DNA of 64,000 nucleotides from Stagonosporopsis chrysanthemi. Taxonomy: Eukaryota > Ascomycota > Dothideomycetes > Pleosporales > Didymellaceae. Below, one piece after another: positions 1 through 12,371 of this stretch (position 1 is its first letter; every line of letters starts with the position of its first letter). Below the pieces are notes generated by a model, which had not been told where the DNA came from, made no database searches, and saw only the letters and a list, made by a program, of their open reading frames with translations. The stretch lies in NCBI GenBank assembly GCA_022560025.1, contig JAFISE010000135.1, positions 1 to 64,000 of the forward strand, in the 5' to 3' direction. Made by a program: the position numbers and the translations under genes.

Positions 1-1892
1 CGCTTCTCGATTGGGTTAGGCCTCCCGTTTTCACGCACTGTAGATAATCGCTCCCTCAGGTAGACTCAATCAACAGTTCACACAACCACTCTCATCACAA
101 TTTGTGCTTCCTTACTGAAGAGTACGAGGACAGCAGGCTTGACGCAACATAGAGCTGTGCTTGCATTCACCCTCGCTGTAATTTGCGTGCTCGAGTTGCT
201 GATCACCAGATGTAATGCGATTGGAGAAGTTCTGGACAGAGCCTACGGCCGGGCTACCCGTGGAAGCAACGTTACTTGTCTAGAGGGCCCGTGAATCTCC
301 CATCGAAGGTCTTCGTAGCTGACTTCAGAGTGGCGAGCATCTAACAGGACCCCTATCACTGAACGCAGTGCGGAACATGGAGGAAAAAACTCATGCCAAA
401 GTCATGCAGGAGAGGAGCGCGCCCCACATTCACTGGTGAGCAAGATAACCGCAGGGCAGTCAATTAATCCAGATCCTGTTAGCCTTGGTCGACTGTTCGT
501 CAGAGCAGACAATGAAGTCCAACAACCATGTATTCGGCATGCAGGAGCATGCAGCAGCAGTATTTTTCGGGCCTACCATGGTATCCAGCTGCATCATATG
601 TGCCGACCTCAATTTCAAAGGACCGCGCAATTGATCTCACCCTCAGCCAAGCACGGGCCACAAGAAACGGCGCCTGGTTCATTGCCTCTCAGTCAGCCAG
701 TCGCACACATGATAAAGCCGCATTGTGACATTCGGAGATTGCGGCTTCCTTATCATGCACCGTAAGTCATGTTATTGCGGTGCACAATACCAGCTCCGCC
801 CTGTGACCAAGTCAAACGATAACAACACCACGGTAGTATCCCACGCGGCTTTACGTGGGACAGTCTAAAGACTCTTCGTCTAATGGAGAGTACTATGAAA
901 AGAAGTGCGAACTCTCAAGCGAAGGTACAGCTTTTACGAGCGCCGGCAATATCTAGAACACACATACGGTGGTGCAGGAATTGCGACACGGGCGGAGCAA
1001 GTAGCTCACAAGGTAGAAATGGCCGGGCAGTATCGTAACCCAGAGCCACCCACAAAGCTGCTTGCTCAGCGGTTTCATGAACCAGTTTTGCGAGCCTTTG
1101 TGGTGGGGTCGTGCGCGAATTTTGGCAACGACTAAGACAAGGGCAGTGTTTCTACTTGTTATACAGTTGTATGATTGCAAGACCTTATCGTGCGGACATG
1201 CTGCCTGACATTAATCGTGATCTGTGTCTTTGTCCGCACACAGTTTCCCCAGTTGCTTGCTCCTTTTTTTCTACACCTTCTGAACATGTCCTTTCGGCTT
1301 GTCTACCCTCGTCGCGGCGCTGCGACCCCGAGTATGAGTGACAACGTTTCTCAGCAACGTGGAATGTGCAGCCTTCACAGGGAACCATTGAATTGAGGGA
1401 TGAACAAATCGCGAAACGGTGAATGAGTCGTTGAATCTCGTATCCTGTTGAGTCGCTCAGGAGGAGATGATCTAAGCATAGAATGACCGAGGCCATCTCT
1501 ATATTGGGTGGGGAGCTCGATCATCTGTCTCTCATATCGTGACGACTTGGAGGCATTTACACAGTGAGCAAGGCTCAGAAAATGTCGCTTGACTGAGCGA
1601 GCGAGACACACCGTTGCGTGGAACAAAGGCAGTCATCTAGCACATGATGTGTAAATGCTACTTGTGGCATACTGCTTCAAATTTCATGTAACATCTTGCA
1701 TAGGATTTCTCAGCTAGGTAGGACGAACTACATTCATCTGACATTCACGCCCGCTCTCACGCATACAAGGTGTGCTCACAGAACGCTGCCACCGCAATGG
1801 TCTCCGTTAGGAAGTCGTTTTCACGATATCGACGTACTTGTACACAAGAGATCAAGTGAATCGAGTTGTAGACAAGCTTCACGAACATATGT
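1..1892. other. Gene-free stretch
   Basis: I see no supported gene here. The open frames are short, lack recognisable domains and overlap on both strands. No RNA gene or repeat was recognised. Confidence 0.5.
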
Positions 1893-2729
1893 TTAGCTTT
1901 GACTGAAAATGCCCCCAAAGAACACTTTATCAATCAAAGCACCAATCATGTCAGTATTTGTTGCTTGCCTGCAGGTCGAGGCACATCGTTGGAACTGCAT
2001 CGTGTGGCATGTTGCTTCTGTACAGCAGACGTTCGAGCAACAATTGGCATCTCGCACTGCCGTGGGAGGAGAGTTGTTTTGGTAGCCCACTAACGAAAAT
2101 GTGGTGGCAACGGAATCACTGCGAGAGGAGTGTAACAAAGAAACAAGGCGCTCAGCTGCCTTGGACTGGCAGATACGGATGGGAGTGATAAAGGGCTCAA
2201 AATGAATGTAAAGGTCCTCGAGGTGAATCCGAACGTCCCAATTCAATAAGAAAAGTAGCTGACTCTCCATAAGGTTGACCTCCCTCGTGGAGAAGCAAAA
2301 GTTGTCGTATCCGCGAACAGTGCTGTACTGGGCCCAGTACTTGTTCTTGGGAGCGGAGTCGTTGAGAGTCTTAGATGCAAGGATGAGTGAGGCAAGAAAG
2401 ATGCGGTGGGGAGTGCACCTCTTGGCGCCTTTGGCGATTTGACATTTGCGAGACCGGAGGCGGGACAGATAGATCAGGCTGGTCATCAAAGTAGGAACCT
2501 GAACTTGAGAACGCATCACAAGGACTGAGACGAAGTGCTCGACGGACGGTAGAGAAGGTTCTTCGATCTGCATTGGGAAGGAAGTCGGTGGTGTGTGAGG
2601 AAGTTTGCATCTGATAACTTCCTCAGCTTGCTTCGCAAGATACGAGATCATCTTTTTCGACACAGGCTGTTGGAGGAAGCGATACAACGCAGCACTGTTC
2701 TCCTTCTCAAGCTCTGGTGAGTAGGGCAT
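1893..2729 (-). CDS. Pcl-type (Pho85-family) cyclin
   Basis: The protein (278 aa) has the cyclin box of fungal Pho85 cyclins (Pcl1/2-like). These bind and direct the Pho85 cyclin-dependent kinase in G1, morphogenesis and nutrient signalling. The family pattern is clear: an N-terminal helix with QPVSKKMISYLAKQAEEVI (about residues 21-40), then LMTSLIYLSRLRSR, HRIFLASLILASKTLNDSAPKNK and a helix ending MESQLLFLLNWDVRI. The ATG at 2729 is accepted because it lies just before the conserved helix, but a short upstream exon is possible. After the LYIHFEPF segment the C-terminal tail is Cys-rich and unlike the family, so an intron near that point may be missed. It is nuclear or cytoplasmic by family knowledge. 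The orientation is the same as the FHA kinase upstream. Confidence 0.8.
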   Translation of the reverse strand: MPYSPELEKENSAALYRFLQQPVSKKMISYLAKQAEEVIRCKLPHTPPTSFPMQIEEPSLPSVEHFVSVLVMRSQVQVPTLMTSLIYLSRLRSRKCQIAKGAKRCTPHRIFLASLILASKTLNDSAPKNKYWAQYSTVRGYDNFCFSTREVNLMESQLLFLLNWDVRIHLEDLYIHFEPFITPIRICQSKAAERLVSLLHSSRSDSVATTFSLVGYQNNSPPTAVRDANCCSNVCCTEATCHTMQFQRCASTCRQATNTDMIGALIDKVFFGGIFSQS

Positions 2730-3938
2730 GTCGATGGATATGATGAGGTGGCATTGATCGAAGGGACCGTAGAGTTGGCGCTACAAGAGGTCGAAGACAG
2801 CATTTGTGGAGCGAACAAAGTTTCCAACACTCTGGCATAAGTAGCACAAAGCGAGTGGCTTGCCCAAGATGGACATGTTGCATTCCGGACGTGGTCGCCA
2901 GCCTTCTCGTGACGAGCGCGATGGTCTCGAAACGTCAGAGTTTCATTTGTGTGGTAGGTCACGGCCATCTACGAGTGCTCAGCCTGGCCATCCTACAGCG
3001 GTTGAATGCCTTGCGAAGTCTTCAGTTTGAGTGTTTATGTTCCATTGATCCTAGCTGCAATGATTCGGAGACGCATACAACAGCTGACCGATCAACAAAC
3101 TCGGGTCTTGGGCGCGAGTGCGTGGTGACCAAAGATGAGAGCAGCAACTGCTGATAGGTCATACCTAGACGGCTCAGGAAGCCAGCTGCATATCACACTA
3201 GTTGGTAAGAGGACTGCTTGCAGCAGTGGTCTGCGGTGGCAGTCGTGCAGAGCAAGTAGTCTCGGCTTTCCAGCGCCTCAAATATGCGTCACTGGAAGTG
3301 AGGAATCGGATCGTGCAGGGCTGTAGCATACTCAATACTGATATGCGCTTGGCCAGTGCCGCTTGCCAGAAGTTGCACGTTCCGGCCAATTCGTCGCTGG
3401 CAGACCACGCTACAGAAGTACACGGCAGGCTCCGCTTCGCCCTCCGAAACGAAAACTGAAACATGAGCTAACGTTCATGCGGGGATGAGCAGGGCTGGCA
3501 CTGGTGGCTTGTGGTCGAGGCTGTTGCTATTTGGCCTTTTTCAAGATATGACCCACGCACAAGAGGTAAGTTTGAAGCAGGAGCCGCCATACAGGCCGTA
3601 TGGAGCGAGAGCCAGCCACTAGGATTACATACATACCCTGCTCCATGACCCATGCGTGCCTGCAGATTTCTCTGGTAGACCGGTGCATCACTACGAACAA
3701 GAACGGGAGCTTGCAAGTTTGATGGATAGCGAACAAGTCTGGACAGCGAACCGAATCTGTTCCTAGTCGTTGTGCCTGCCGCATCTTGTGGTGCTGAAGA
3801 CAAACTACGGATTTACAAAGGAATCGTCAGCCCACAGGCACTCTGTCAATGGACGCATGGGAGGAAGGCTATGGCGGTCGAAGTACACAACAAATGCTTG
3901 TATGCGAAATAGGTCGTGACGCCAAACTGCCCAAGACA
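2730..3938. other. Intergenic stretch
   Basis: Only short overlapping frames without recognisable domains. The stretch probably carries the promoter of the cyclin gene and the 3' end of the kinase gene. At 4007 (minus strand) the kinase ORF contains a GTGAGT that could be a donor for an extra 3' exon reaching into 3.8-3.9 kb, but no join kept a convincing frame. Confidence 0.4.
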
Positions 3939-6520
3939 TTACACAGAAGTCTCTCGCATGACCGGCAAGAATGAGCGACCCTCTGCTTCGCTCAGCCATG
4001 GACTCACATACTGATAGCCTTGCGCTGTGAGAGCTGTCGTGAGGGCATTTTTTAACTCAGACCACCCATGTTGATCACACAAGGTAAACGCAGAACTCGG
4101 ACTGATGTACACACCTTGCTGCTTTGCGTCCCCCCTAACTATCTCGAAAGGCACTGCGGCTTTCAACTTCAGTATCTCTTTCCGACGATCAAGTCCACCC
4201 GCTTGCAAGATGTGAGTGGCATTGAGCCAGAAGTCTGATCTCCTGACATAGACAACGTGTTGCGCGACTTCGACTCGAAAATACTGGCCTTCGAAGTAGC
4301 TTACCCGCTGATTCTGCAACGTCACCTTCGATTGTCCAAAGGCGAAGAGTGCCACTAACTTTCTATCTAAAGAAAGATGTTTAGAGAGAAAGAGTCCATC
4401 TACGAACGGAACCCACATCTGGGTGCTAGCTCCTCTTCCCACGACATCGACCTTGGACGCATGTTGCCGAAGCAGCTTTCGGATGTGGAGTCTTTCGGCG
4501 TTAGAGCTTCTGGCGAGCCCCATAAGATCAGTCGCCGAGACAAAGTAGTCCGATGTGCGCATGGAGACGGCTCGTCCCTCCACAATCATCTGAATATAGC
4601 CAGGTTTGGTCTCTAGCAGATTGTCGTCCTTCTGCCACTGGACCAAGGACGTCAGCAACGGTTTCTGTTGTGCGGGTACTACTGCTCCAAGCCGTGGTCG
4701 TTTCGCTCGCTGTGGTGGAGGGGTTATGTCGCTTAGTTGGAAAGCATACGGCTCATCAGGCATATATCCTCGCACCTGAGGGAGGATCGCAACGCTCTGG
4801 AAGTCCGCTGGATCTACAGTCTTCTGCTCGTCTCTAACCCTCTCATGTGCACATTCTCGTAGACCATTTCTGATAACAGAAGAGGACATCGCTTCCGTAG
4901 GTGTGCCGGGGTCAATGCCAGCATTTGACGACGGCGGTGTTTCCGCTAGAAGCTTTGTTGCTTCTTGGAGACAATCCGCCGCAGAGTGCCTGTCATTGGG
5001 GTCTATTTTCAGCATCCACTGTGAAAATAGATTGACAAATGCATCTGAGCTACATCTTGCCGCTGTCTCGACTACTCTCTCATACCACCTGTCACCCTCG
5101 GAGTATCTCGGGAGTCCGGCTTTGTACTGAAGTCCAATGACGCCGAGCGACCAGATGTCGACCTTGGCTGTGTACGAAAGGCCTTTCTGAATCTCGGGAG
5201 AAAGATATAGTTTGGTGCCACAAAACGTGGTCATGTCTGGTTGATCTATGGCCAACCCAAAATCAGCAAGCTTGATGGTGAAAGTTACCCCTTGCTCTCG
5301 CGTGGACACCAGGATGTTCTCCGGCTTAAGGTCGCGGTGGGTGATAGACCGTGGGTGCAGGTGGTGCAGGTAAGAGAGCGCATCAAGCGCTTGACAAACC
5401 AGTGTGGCCACCTCCCATCCATCTAGGCGTAAGATTTCGTTTTGCCGTGCCAGATTCCCGAGAGGAAGATACTCCATCACCAAACGAGGGAAATCGCCTG
5501 CTGTGTTGTAATCTTCATACTTCACAATATGGGTCTGAGGCAGGCATTAGCAAAAGCATAGCTTGCTTTCTTTTCTGGGGAGCTGCCTACGTGCGAGATT
5601 TCACGCAAGATCTCGACTTCGCGCTTCCACCTTTCCACCATATCTTGCTTGTTGCACAGCAGCGTTTTTGCAGCGAACACATTGCCAGTGCTTACGTTGA
5701 CAGTCTTGTAAACAGTAGCAAACTGTCCGTGTCCTATCTCTTCTGCATCGATCCAGACCGCCGGTTGTTTGAGAGGTGACTGCGGAGAACGCGGCGACGT
5801 ATGTCCAGCGGTATTCAGTCGGCTTCCGATTTCAAGATCGAAAGGAATGGCGCTCTGCGCCTCTCTTATATATGCTGCCTTTAACGCTAAATGTTCTTTA
5901 CTCGTCTCTGTGTGCATCGCAATCTGGACGGAAAATTCGAGGACGGGAGCGTGAGGAAGCTCAGCAATCGTTTCACCTATGAAAACCCGCTTGTTCTCGA
6001 TTTCGGGGAAGAGGATCCATGAGAAGTGGTTCTGAGAGTTCTGCACGCCTCGTTGCGGGTTTCTTCGCTTCTCGGATCGCGCTCGGTTACCAGTCCCGTA
6101 ACTGACTGCAGTCCCGTGAGTCGACTGGTCTATAAGCACGAGCTGAGATGCATGGTTGTAAGTGATTCTGAAATGCACGCCGCTAATACCGTCTTTTGGG
6201 GTCCCTAGCAGAATGTCGCATTTTCTTGGGTTGCTGCCGAACAACCATCCTTCCTTAGGATTCTTGGGCTTTCTCTTCAGCGTGAAATGTAGTTGGTGAG
6301 GAGAATGTGCCTCAGCACCGGTCTGTGCGGTGTCTGTGCTGTCGCAATCGTCATAGCCAGTGTTCGTGGCTGGTGTCGATGCTCTGCTCCAATCTTGCGC
6401 TGTATCGCCATGCACGGGAGCAAATACGTAATACGCGCGGTTGTGAGCATCTTCGAAAGCATCGCGCGCTGGTATACTGATCGCTCCAAGAACAAAGACA
6501 AGATGAGGATTTTCCGCCAT
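3939..6520 (-). CDS. FHA - Ser/Thr kinase - KilA-N/APSES-like x2 fusion
   Basis: Two exons (6520-5591 and 5534-3939) are joined across a 56 bp intron (5535-5590; donor GTAGGC, branch GCTAAT, acceptor CTCAG). They give 841 aa and restore EISH|THIVKYED across the kinase N-lobe. The ATG at 6520 is the first in frame; the ORF otherwise opens at a GTG. Domains in order: FHA about 90-200; a Chk2/Rad53-like kinase about 255-505 with glycine loop IGHGQFATV (262-270), Lys285, HRD Asp378, DFG Asp401 and SPE 422-424; a low-complexity linker with a basic KRPR patch near 588-591; then two KilA-N/APSES-like units. Unit 1 (about 622-707) has DYFVSATDLMGLAR and WVPFVDGLFLSKHL. Unit 2 (about 727-812) has VYVRRSDFWLNATHILQAGG. 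FHA domains bind phosphothreonine and KilA-N/APSES domains bind DNA, so a DNA-targeted, phosphorylation-responsive kinase is inferred. Catalytic residues look intact. Confidence 0.85.
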
Positions 6521-6774
6521 GAGTACACACACCGCGATGCAGGTTGAGATAAGGGTCGGTGATCAGTTAGGTTGCAAAGGACATGGGTGCGCAATCGGCG
6601 GCCTGAGACTTGTATATATACACGGCTGGGGTAGACTGGGAAAGCCCCAAGCGCGTACGTGCACGGGGCGACAGCCGTCGAGACCCAAGGATGGCCCGAG
6701 CTTTTACCGCCCTGAAACACCAGGACACGCATCTATCTGTTTGCCGAACCATCGACATCTTACTATGTCGCAAC

Positions 6775-8544
6775 ATGCCAGCCATCTTAGCCGAGGAGAT
6801 AGATAGTGTGACACCCGAACAACTACGAGGATGGAAACGAGGCCCGGCCAATAGCCAGAGCCTGTGAGTGACGATTGTTTCCCGAGCGCCAGCAACTAAC
6901 GAACTCTGGCAAAGAACCATCACTATCATAGATGGACACAACATGACAAGCCAGCGTCAAGAGCGGCTCCGGTCAGTACCTGTTAGTCACGTTGGGCCGA
7001 CTGCTCACCAACACTCTCAAGTGCGCTGATGCAGCCTGTGGACAACAATTCCGCTCTGGATGTCGTTCAGCTAGATGCAAAGCTTAGGTGAGTTGAAACC
7101 AAGCTCACAATGGGAACAAAGCTGACATCTGATCATTGGATGGGCCGATTCACGTTCAACGACTCCAAGTGACGCACCTAGCACTCCCACCACCGCCGGA
7201 GGCGACTCTACCAGCGACCAGCGCATCGAGCACATGAAGAGCGTGTGCCACGAGAAACGTTCGCACTTGAGGCGCATGGGCGGCAGACCTACTCGTGACG
7301 CCATTGCCAACGACGATCCTTGTACTTCTCCTGGACCAGAATCCGCCACCCGGCAGAGCGCCATCAATCGTTGGGAAAGAGAAGTGGAACAAGCCAACTT
7401 GGAATTACAACGGTGGATGCGTTTTCGACGGCACCAATTCGAAGCAAGGAGGACACCGGCTGACGAAGAGCGGTACAAAAAGGTTATCGGCAGCTTCATG
7501 GAAAAGAATGGTTTCGATTGGAGCTTAGAGCTGTCGATCTCTCGACAGGCGAGGGTGGATGAATGGAAAGAATTTCTCGTCTTTGGGGGCAGAGAACTCG
7601 CAGCCGCGGAAACGAGACATGGTGTAGCACAGGACAAACTCCTTGTCGCGCGACAACGAGCGTCCACATTCGGGTGCGGTGAGCCATTGGAAACGGTCGG
7701 ATACATTACGCCAGAACAGTTGCAGATGCTGTCATGTTATGGCTTGAAGAAATCGCAGGCAGAAAAGCACGTATGTGTCATGGAAAAGAGGCGGGACGCG
7801 CTGAGAACCAAACCCCAACCTCTGAACGATGTGAGCAGTGGGTTGCAAGAGCAGGCAGAGAGCGACCTTCAATCAGCCCAAAAAGCATTAGACGCAGTAA
7901 TCTGTGAGGACATGGAACAGCTGGTCACGCTATATGAAGTTACTCGGGCGCGAGAAGCATGTGAAGCTGCACAAATTCGCGCTCAAGAATGCGTTAACCA
8001 TCTTGACGAGTTGACCCATCTCGACGCGTGGATCAGAAGCCAGATCAGGGACATGTCCAAACTCGCCGCACGCAAGCGACATCGAAATGAGCAAGCTGTG
8101 CTGGATGGCTGGAGAGCGTATTACACCAGCATGCAGGAGACGCTCTCGTCAGGGAAAGCGTTGAGCGATGATGACCCGTGGGCTGAAGCAATGCATCCAG
8201 AGCGCTCAGAGAAATGGTTGCGCGCTGTGACAGCATGGCTGGAGCAGGAGTTGCTCCCAGAGGAGCTATCGTCTCCCCTCAGAACTGAACCGATGTATGG
8301 ACGCAAATCTGTGAAAGAGAAGGGGCTCCATCGGGTTACTGCGTCCATGATAGTCAAAACTACCAAAAAAAAGAAGGCAAATGCGGTCGACCTGAGGCAG
8401 GTCCCGGGCGGGCGGAGGAGCGCGCGAATAGCTGACAGATTGCAGAAGCTACTTCAGGCATCCGCGAGCTCCAACGTCGCAGCGAAGACTGTCATTGACC
8501 AAAAGCTGCGTCGAAGTTCTCGACTTGCGAACCTGCGAATGTGA
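6775..8544 (+). CDS. Uncharacterised coiled-coil protein, four exons
   Basis: I reconstruct exons 6775-6863, 6915-6971, 7022-7087 and 7182-8544, giving 524 aa. The joins use donors GTGAGT, GTCAGT and GTGAGT and acceptors AAAG, CAAG and CTAG. An alternative acceptor at 7169 adds four residues in frame. Each join keeps the frame and gives plausible sequence. The protein is charged and rich in Glu, Lys, Arg and Ala, with long helical, probably coiled-coil segments through the middle. The C-terminus is basic and carries two related motifs, RRSARIADR and RRSSRLANL, as seen in fungal nuclear hypothetical proteins; they may be DNA- or chromatin-contacting. I recognise no enzyme domain. It is divergent from the FHA-kinase gene, about 250 bp away, so the two may share a promoter. 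An overlapping frame after the stop (8541-8906, opening at GTG) was left out. Confidence 0.7.
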
Positions 8545-11500
8545 TCGCACTCGATGGAATCCATGTTCTGGTCGTGCCCACGGCTGAGGGTCAAACGCAG
8601 AGCCGTGCATACTTGATGGAGAAGCAGAGTGACGGAAAACTCACCCATTTGACAGATTACGACGATCTGCAAAGTGGACGAGAAGATCCACCTGCGCCGA
8701 AGCTGAAGCTTGATCTCATCAAGAAAACGCCTCATTCAATGAAGCATAAAAAACCATCTGATGGGCCTCCACTTGCTTGGATTGGAACCTCAAAATTGCA
8801 AATTCCGGAGCAGTGGGTGTACGAAGAGATAGCAGAAGCCTTGGTGTTGTGGAGAAGGGTTTCTGAGCAGTCAAGTAGAAGGATCTGCTCTTCTGATCAG
8901 TACTGAACGTCATCCCGTCGGCGGAGTGCGGCTGACTCGTACTCCAACCTTTGGTATGTCAACTCGTTGCTCCTGCTCAGCCTGCTCTGCCAGCAGTAAA
9001 TTTGAATGGATCACAATGTCACAAAACGATTCGGACGTCTTTGCTGAGCAAACACGAATTTGCTCCCAGGACCTGAATACCCACAGGCAGGCTCCGTCAG
9101 CCCCAGGCTGCTCTGCGTAGCCGCGAGGCGACGTCCAGCACCCAATGAGTACCACCGCAGGTCGATCGAGATAGGACGCGGGCCATGCTGTCCTCCGCTA
9201 CGATTTGTCTCTCGTGCCTCACATCTGTTCGACCTCACCAGGCCACGCGGGACGTCGGCGAAACGTGTCGTCGAGCGAAGCAAAAGTCATGGCCTTGTCA
9301 GCCGATTCAGACATGAATCACTGCTGTCTTCTTGGCTGATCTTCCTCGCTATCAACCAAGGCAACGGCTTCAGCAACTTGTTTGTTCCAAGACACGTGTG
9401 CTTATGGCAGTAGGCTGGAGCGATAGTGAGCGATGATGTTTCCTCGCACTCACTGACCAATTTCTGTCGCACGATTTACTAAGCTTTATACGCAGAGGTC
9501 TGAAGATCTGCCAGGCGTACGCTCAAACTGTCTGAGACGCGATGTCCTCGTTGGTGAATCTACACTAGCAGTTTCCCCTCAGTCCTCTGACCATTCCGCC
9601 TCTCCCGCCTCTCCACCTCCACAAACATGAATTGAAACATGGGATTCGTGACCACTGCCCTGGTGCATGATGCAGCTAGTGTACATGTGACGTTTGTGTC
9701 AAGACTCCCAGGAAGCCGGCCTAGCAAAACGACTACAGTGGCTCTACATGTCAAGATCCTGCACTGCCTGGCGACCGCTAACACTGATGATGTCAACTAT
9801 AGTGCTTCGTTCCAGTGGCGGAACGTATGCGGGAAGGTTAAACGGTCCTGTTTCATTGGTGTTGTGTTTCGTGCCATGCTTGCTTGGTAGTGGGCGCGCA
9901 GGCATTGCCTGTTTGCAAACTCGTCTGGTGTTGGCTGCGCCAGCAGGATTGAGCGCGTGTCAACGTGGCGACCTGCGATGCAACTGAGAAGTATTGGTCG
10001 TCGCTCGCCGGCAGTGTTCCAGGTAAAAGCGGCTTCCTTCTTAAGGCATCTCTAAGGCAAGCTGTGCTTCTCGTTGTTGATGAGTACGGAATGCCGATTA
10101 GAATCGAGTCCGACCGCTTGCCACCATGCAGTAAGTAGACTGTACCCTCGCAGTCTGGCATAGCATCCAATGTTACAACCTCTCTTTACCAAGCCAGCGA
10201 GCACTGCAAACTGTGTCAGGTAGATTGCGACTGCGTGAGTCAGAGACAGGGAGGGCTACCTGACATACGCGGACTCTATCAAGATCAGCTGCCGCTTGGA
10301 GATACACCTCGGTCGCCCGCTACTGCTGGATGTGACCGTGCAGCAGAACCGTCAGCCACGAGGCGGCAGTGACAGATTGATATGCACCTAAGTTTCGGCA
10401 TACATATCTCATTCAGCACTGTAACTCATCGTCACCAGCCAGAAGGAGCAGAAGGGGAAATTCGATTGCTGCGTCATAGTCTATACGGGTATGTGCAGTG
10501 TTCTGTGGCAGGGCAGTCCTTGCGTGGTCCGGCGCGGTGATGGCTCGGACCAGTCCCAACAACACAATGGCGTGACATAGTTCGAGCAGCCCCCCCCCCC
10601 TCCTACAAGCTCTTGCAACTCTACTCACAAGAGCATCTCTTCTGGTACGCTAACACCGAAGCGCTGTCTATGCCATTGCACGAGCTTTTGGATCAATGAG
10701 CGCAGCTTTGCTGTGCCTCATCGCACACCAAACGCCCCGCCTGGCACTTACATCATTCATCCTGGCGCGACTGTGGGGACTCGACAGATAAGATGACCTT
10801 TCGCACTAACCGACTTCGAGGTTAGCTATCGCAGAATGTCACGATATCAAGTGTCACAATATCGAATGTTACAATGTCGAATGCCACAATGCACTGCAGA
10901 GCCTCATGAAACTTCAAGGATGCAGTCTGTGTCGCTCTGGCATCGCCTGGCAGAGCCTGGTACTGCACGCATGTGCTCGTCTTCTGGATGTCGTGACGTT
11001 CTACCGCAGCGACACCATGAGGCGAGCGCGTGCTAGACCAGATTCTTCAAGCGAGCGAAGTCGAGTGCAGATCGAACGGTGCTATGGCAGGCCGATCAGT
11101 GTGCACGAACGAGCCCTCGATCGTAGGCATGTTGTCACATCCCGACCACCAAACCTCGATCCAATGCTGGCAGGAGCTACCTCTCTAGAGCTGTGCGATC
11201 AGACGAGGTATTCAGTATCAGATGCGCGTGGCTCCTCTAGCGGGAGTGACAGCAAAAGTGAGCCCGATCAGAGCGAGCCCGATCAGAAACCAGGAGTCTT
11301 CTTTCAAGATATCGAAACCTACACAAGTTGTCTGCTAGATCTTGAACCCGCATCGAACTGCCCAGCTAGCGAACCCAATCATCAGGGCACACCCAGATAG
11401 CTGCCAAAAGAGTTCAGATTCTTGGTGAGCTGCAAAACGTCTACCTTGTCTATCGCAGTCGTAATGCCGTCATCACAGTTGCTGACAGACGACGAATGGT

Positions 11501-12371
11501 GTTCGAATATCTTCGCGCTATAAATCCTATTCTATCGGTGCCCTCAGAAATGTACGGACCCTCTCTCCTATGGGACTGATCTATTGCGGCAGCCTCTGAT
11601 TGGCTAGATGAATCCAGATAGACAGAAGTGACAGTCTGGGAGTCAATCTGCAGGGCCAAAGCGTGGGCCCTGGCCACTCACAAGGCTGCCCGCTTGCTAG
11701 AACCATGGTACCTGATAAATGTCCCATGGTTAGGGAGGGTCTGCATATTTCTGCGGTCGTTGTACGTGCAGCCACGCCACGCGCATGGCCCTGGCCTTCA
11801 TCGTGCGCCGTGTACGCAACGGCTTCCGCAAAGTTCTGTTCGAAGCGAGCAATGCAAAACGCTCTGAAGCAAAAGTCGCATCCTTGGAAGGGCTGCGAGC
11901 GAAGATACAGACACGGCTGCATGTCTTTGAGACTATAACGAAAGAGCTGCCACGCGAGCTCTTGGACATGACCGACCTTTTTGGTACCTTCGTCTTGGCG
12001 TCTCTGCTCCAGAAACTGGGCATGCCACCATCGTCTGAACAGGGCCGGGAACGAAGACGATCGAACTATACATGTGCTGCGAAAGAGGATGATGAGCTTG
12101 TCCACGGACTCCTCTCGACTACAGCTTTGCAAGCAACTATCTAGCAGCCAGACTTTCAGCTCGGTCTAGTATAACCAGCCCTAATCGCGTCACAAGTGAG
12201 TGCAATCTGCTTTTGTGCCTGGGGTCGAAAAGGGGCGCGCCGCTGAAGCACTTTCGATTCATTTCTCAACATTATAGCATTCTGTACATACTCTTCCTCA
12301 AATGTATCCGTATCACATTCATCGTAATCACGTATTCTCTGGGGATATGACGAGCATCCGCTAACATTAAA
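8545..12371. other. Long stretch without a confident gene
   Basis: No recognised family. Weak candidates are the plus-strand frames 10906-11400 (164 codons, with a SEPDQ tandem) and 11785-12144 (119 codons, helical and charged). Neither has a domain or splice context that I could confirm. A run of 13 C lies near 10591. A dispersed repeat copy lies at about 11538-11757. A degenerate tract of CACAAT/GTCACA words lies at about 10836-10890. Confidence 0.4.
11538..11757. repeat. Dispersed repeat, copy A (RIP-like divergence)
   Basis: This segment aligns with about 16112-16331 in the same orientation. Shared blocks include tagacagaagtgacag, ccactcacaaggctgc and the ccatggta region. The copies differ mostly by C/T and G/A changes (for example ggccaaagcg versus ggctaaaacg, and gggccctggcc versus gggctctgacc). 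The edges are approximate and no terminal repeats or target duplication were seen. Confidence 0.75.

Noticed and set aside
3805..4007. Extra 3' exon for the FHA-kinase-KilA-N gene using the GTGAGT at 4007
   Set aside because: The candidate acceptors near 3.93 kb give a frame that soon stops or does not match the phase; the unspliced stop at 3939 is kept.
8541..8906. 121-codon frame overlapping the end of the coiled-coil gene
   Set aside because: It opens at GTG, overlaps the previous stop in another frame, and no splice donor joins it to the upstream gene. It could be 3' UTR.
11581..12132. 183-codon minus-strand ORF
   Set aside because: It runs through the dispersed repeat and has no domain; the opposite strand is at least as protein-like.
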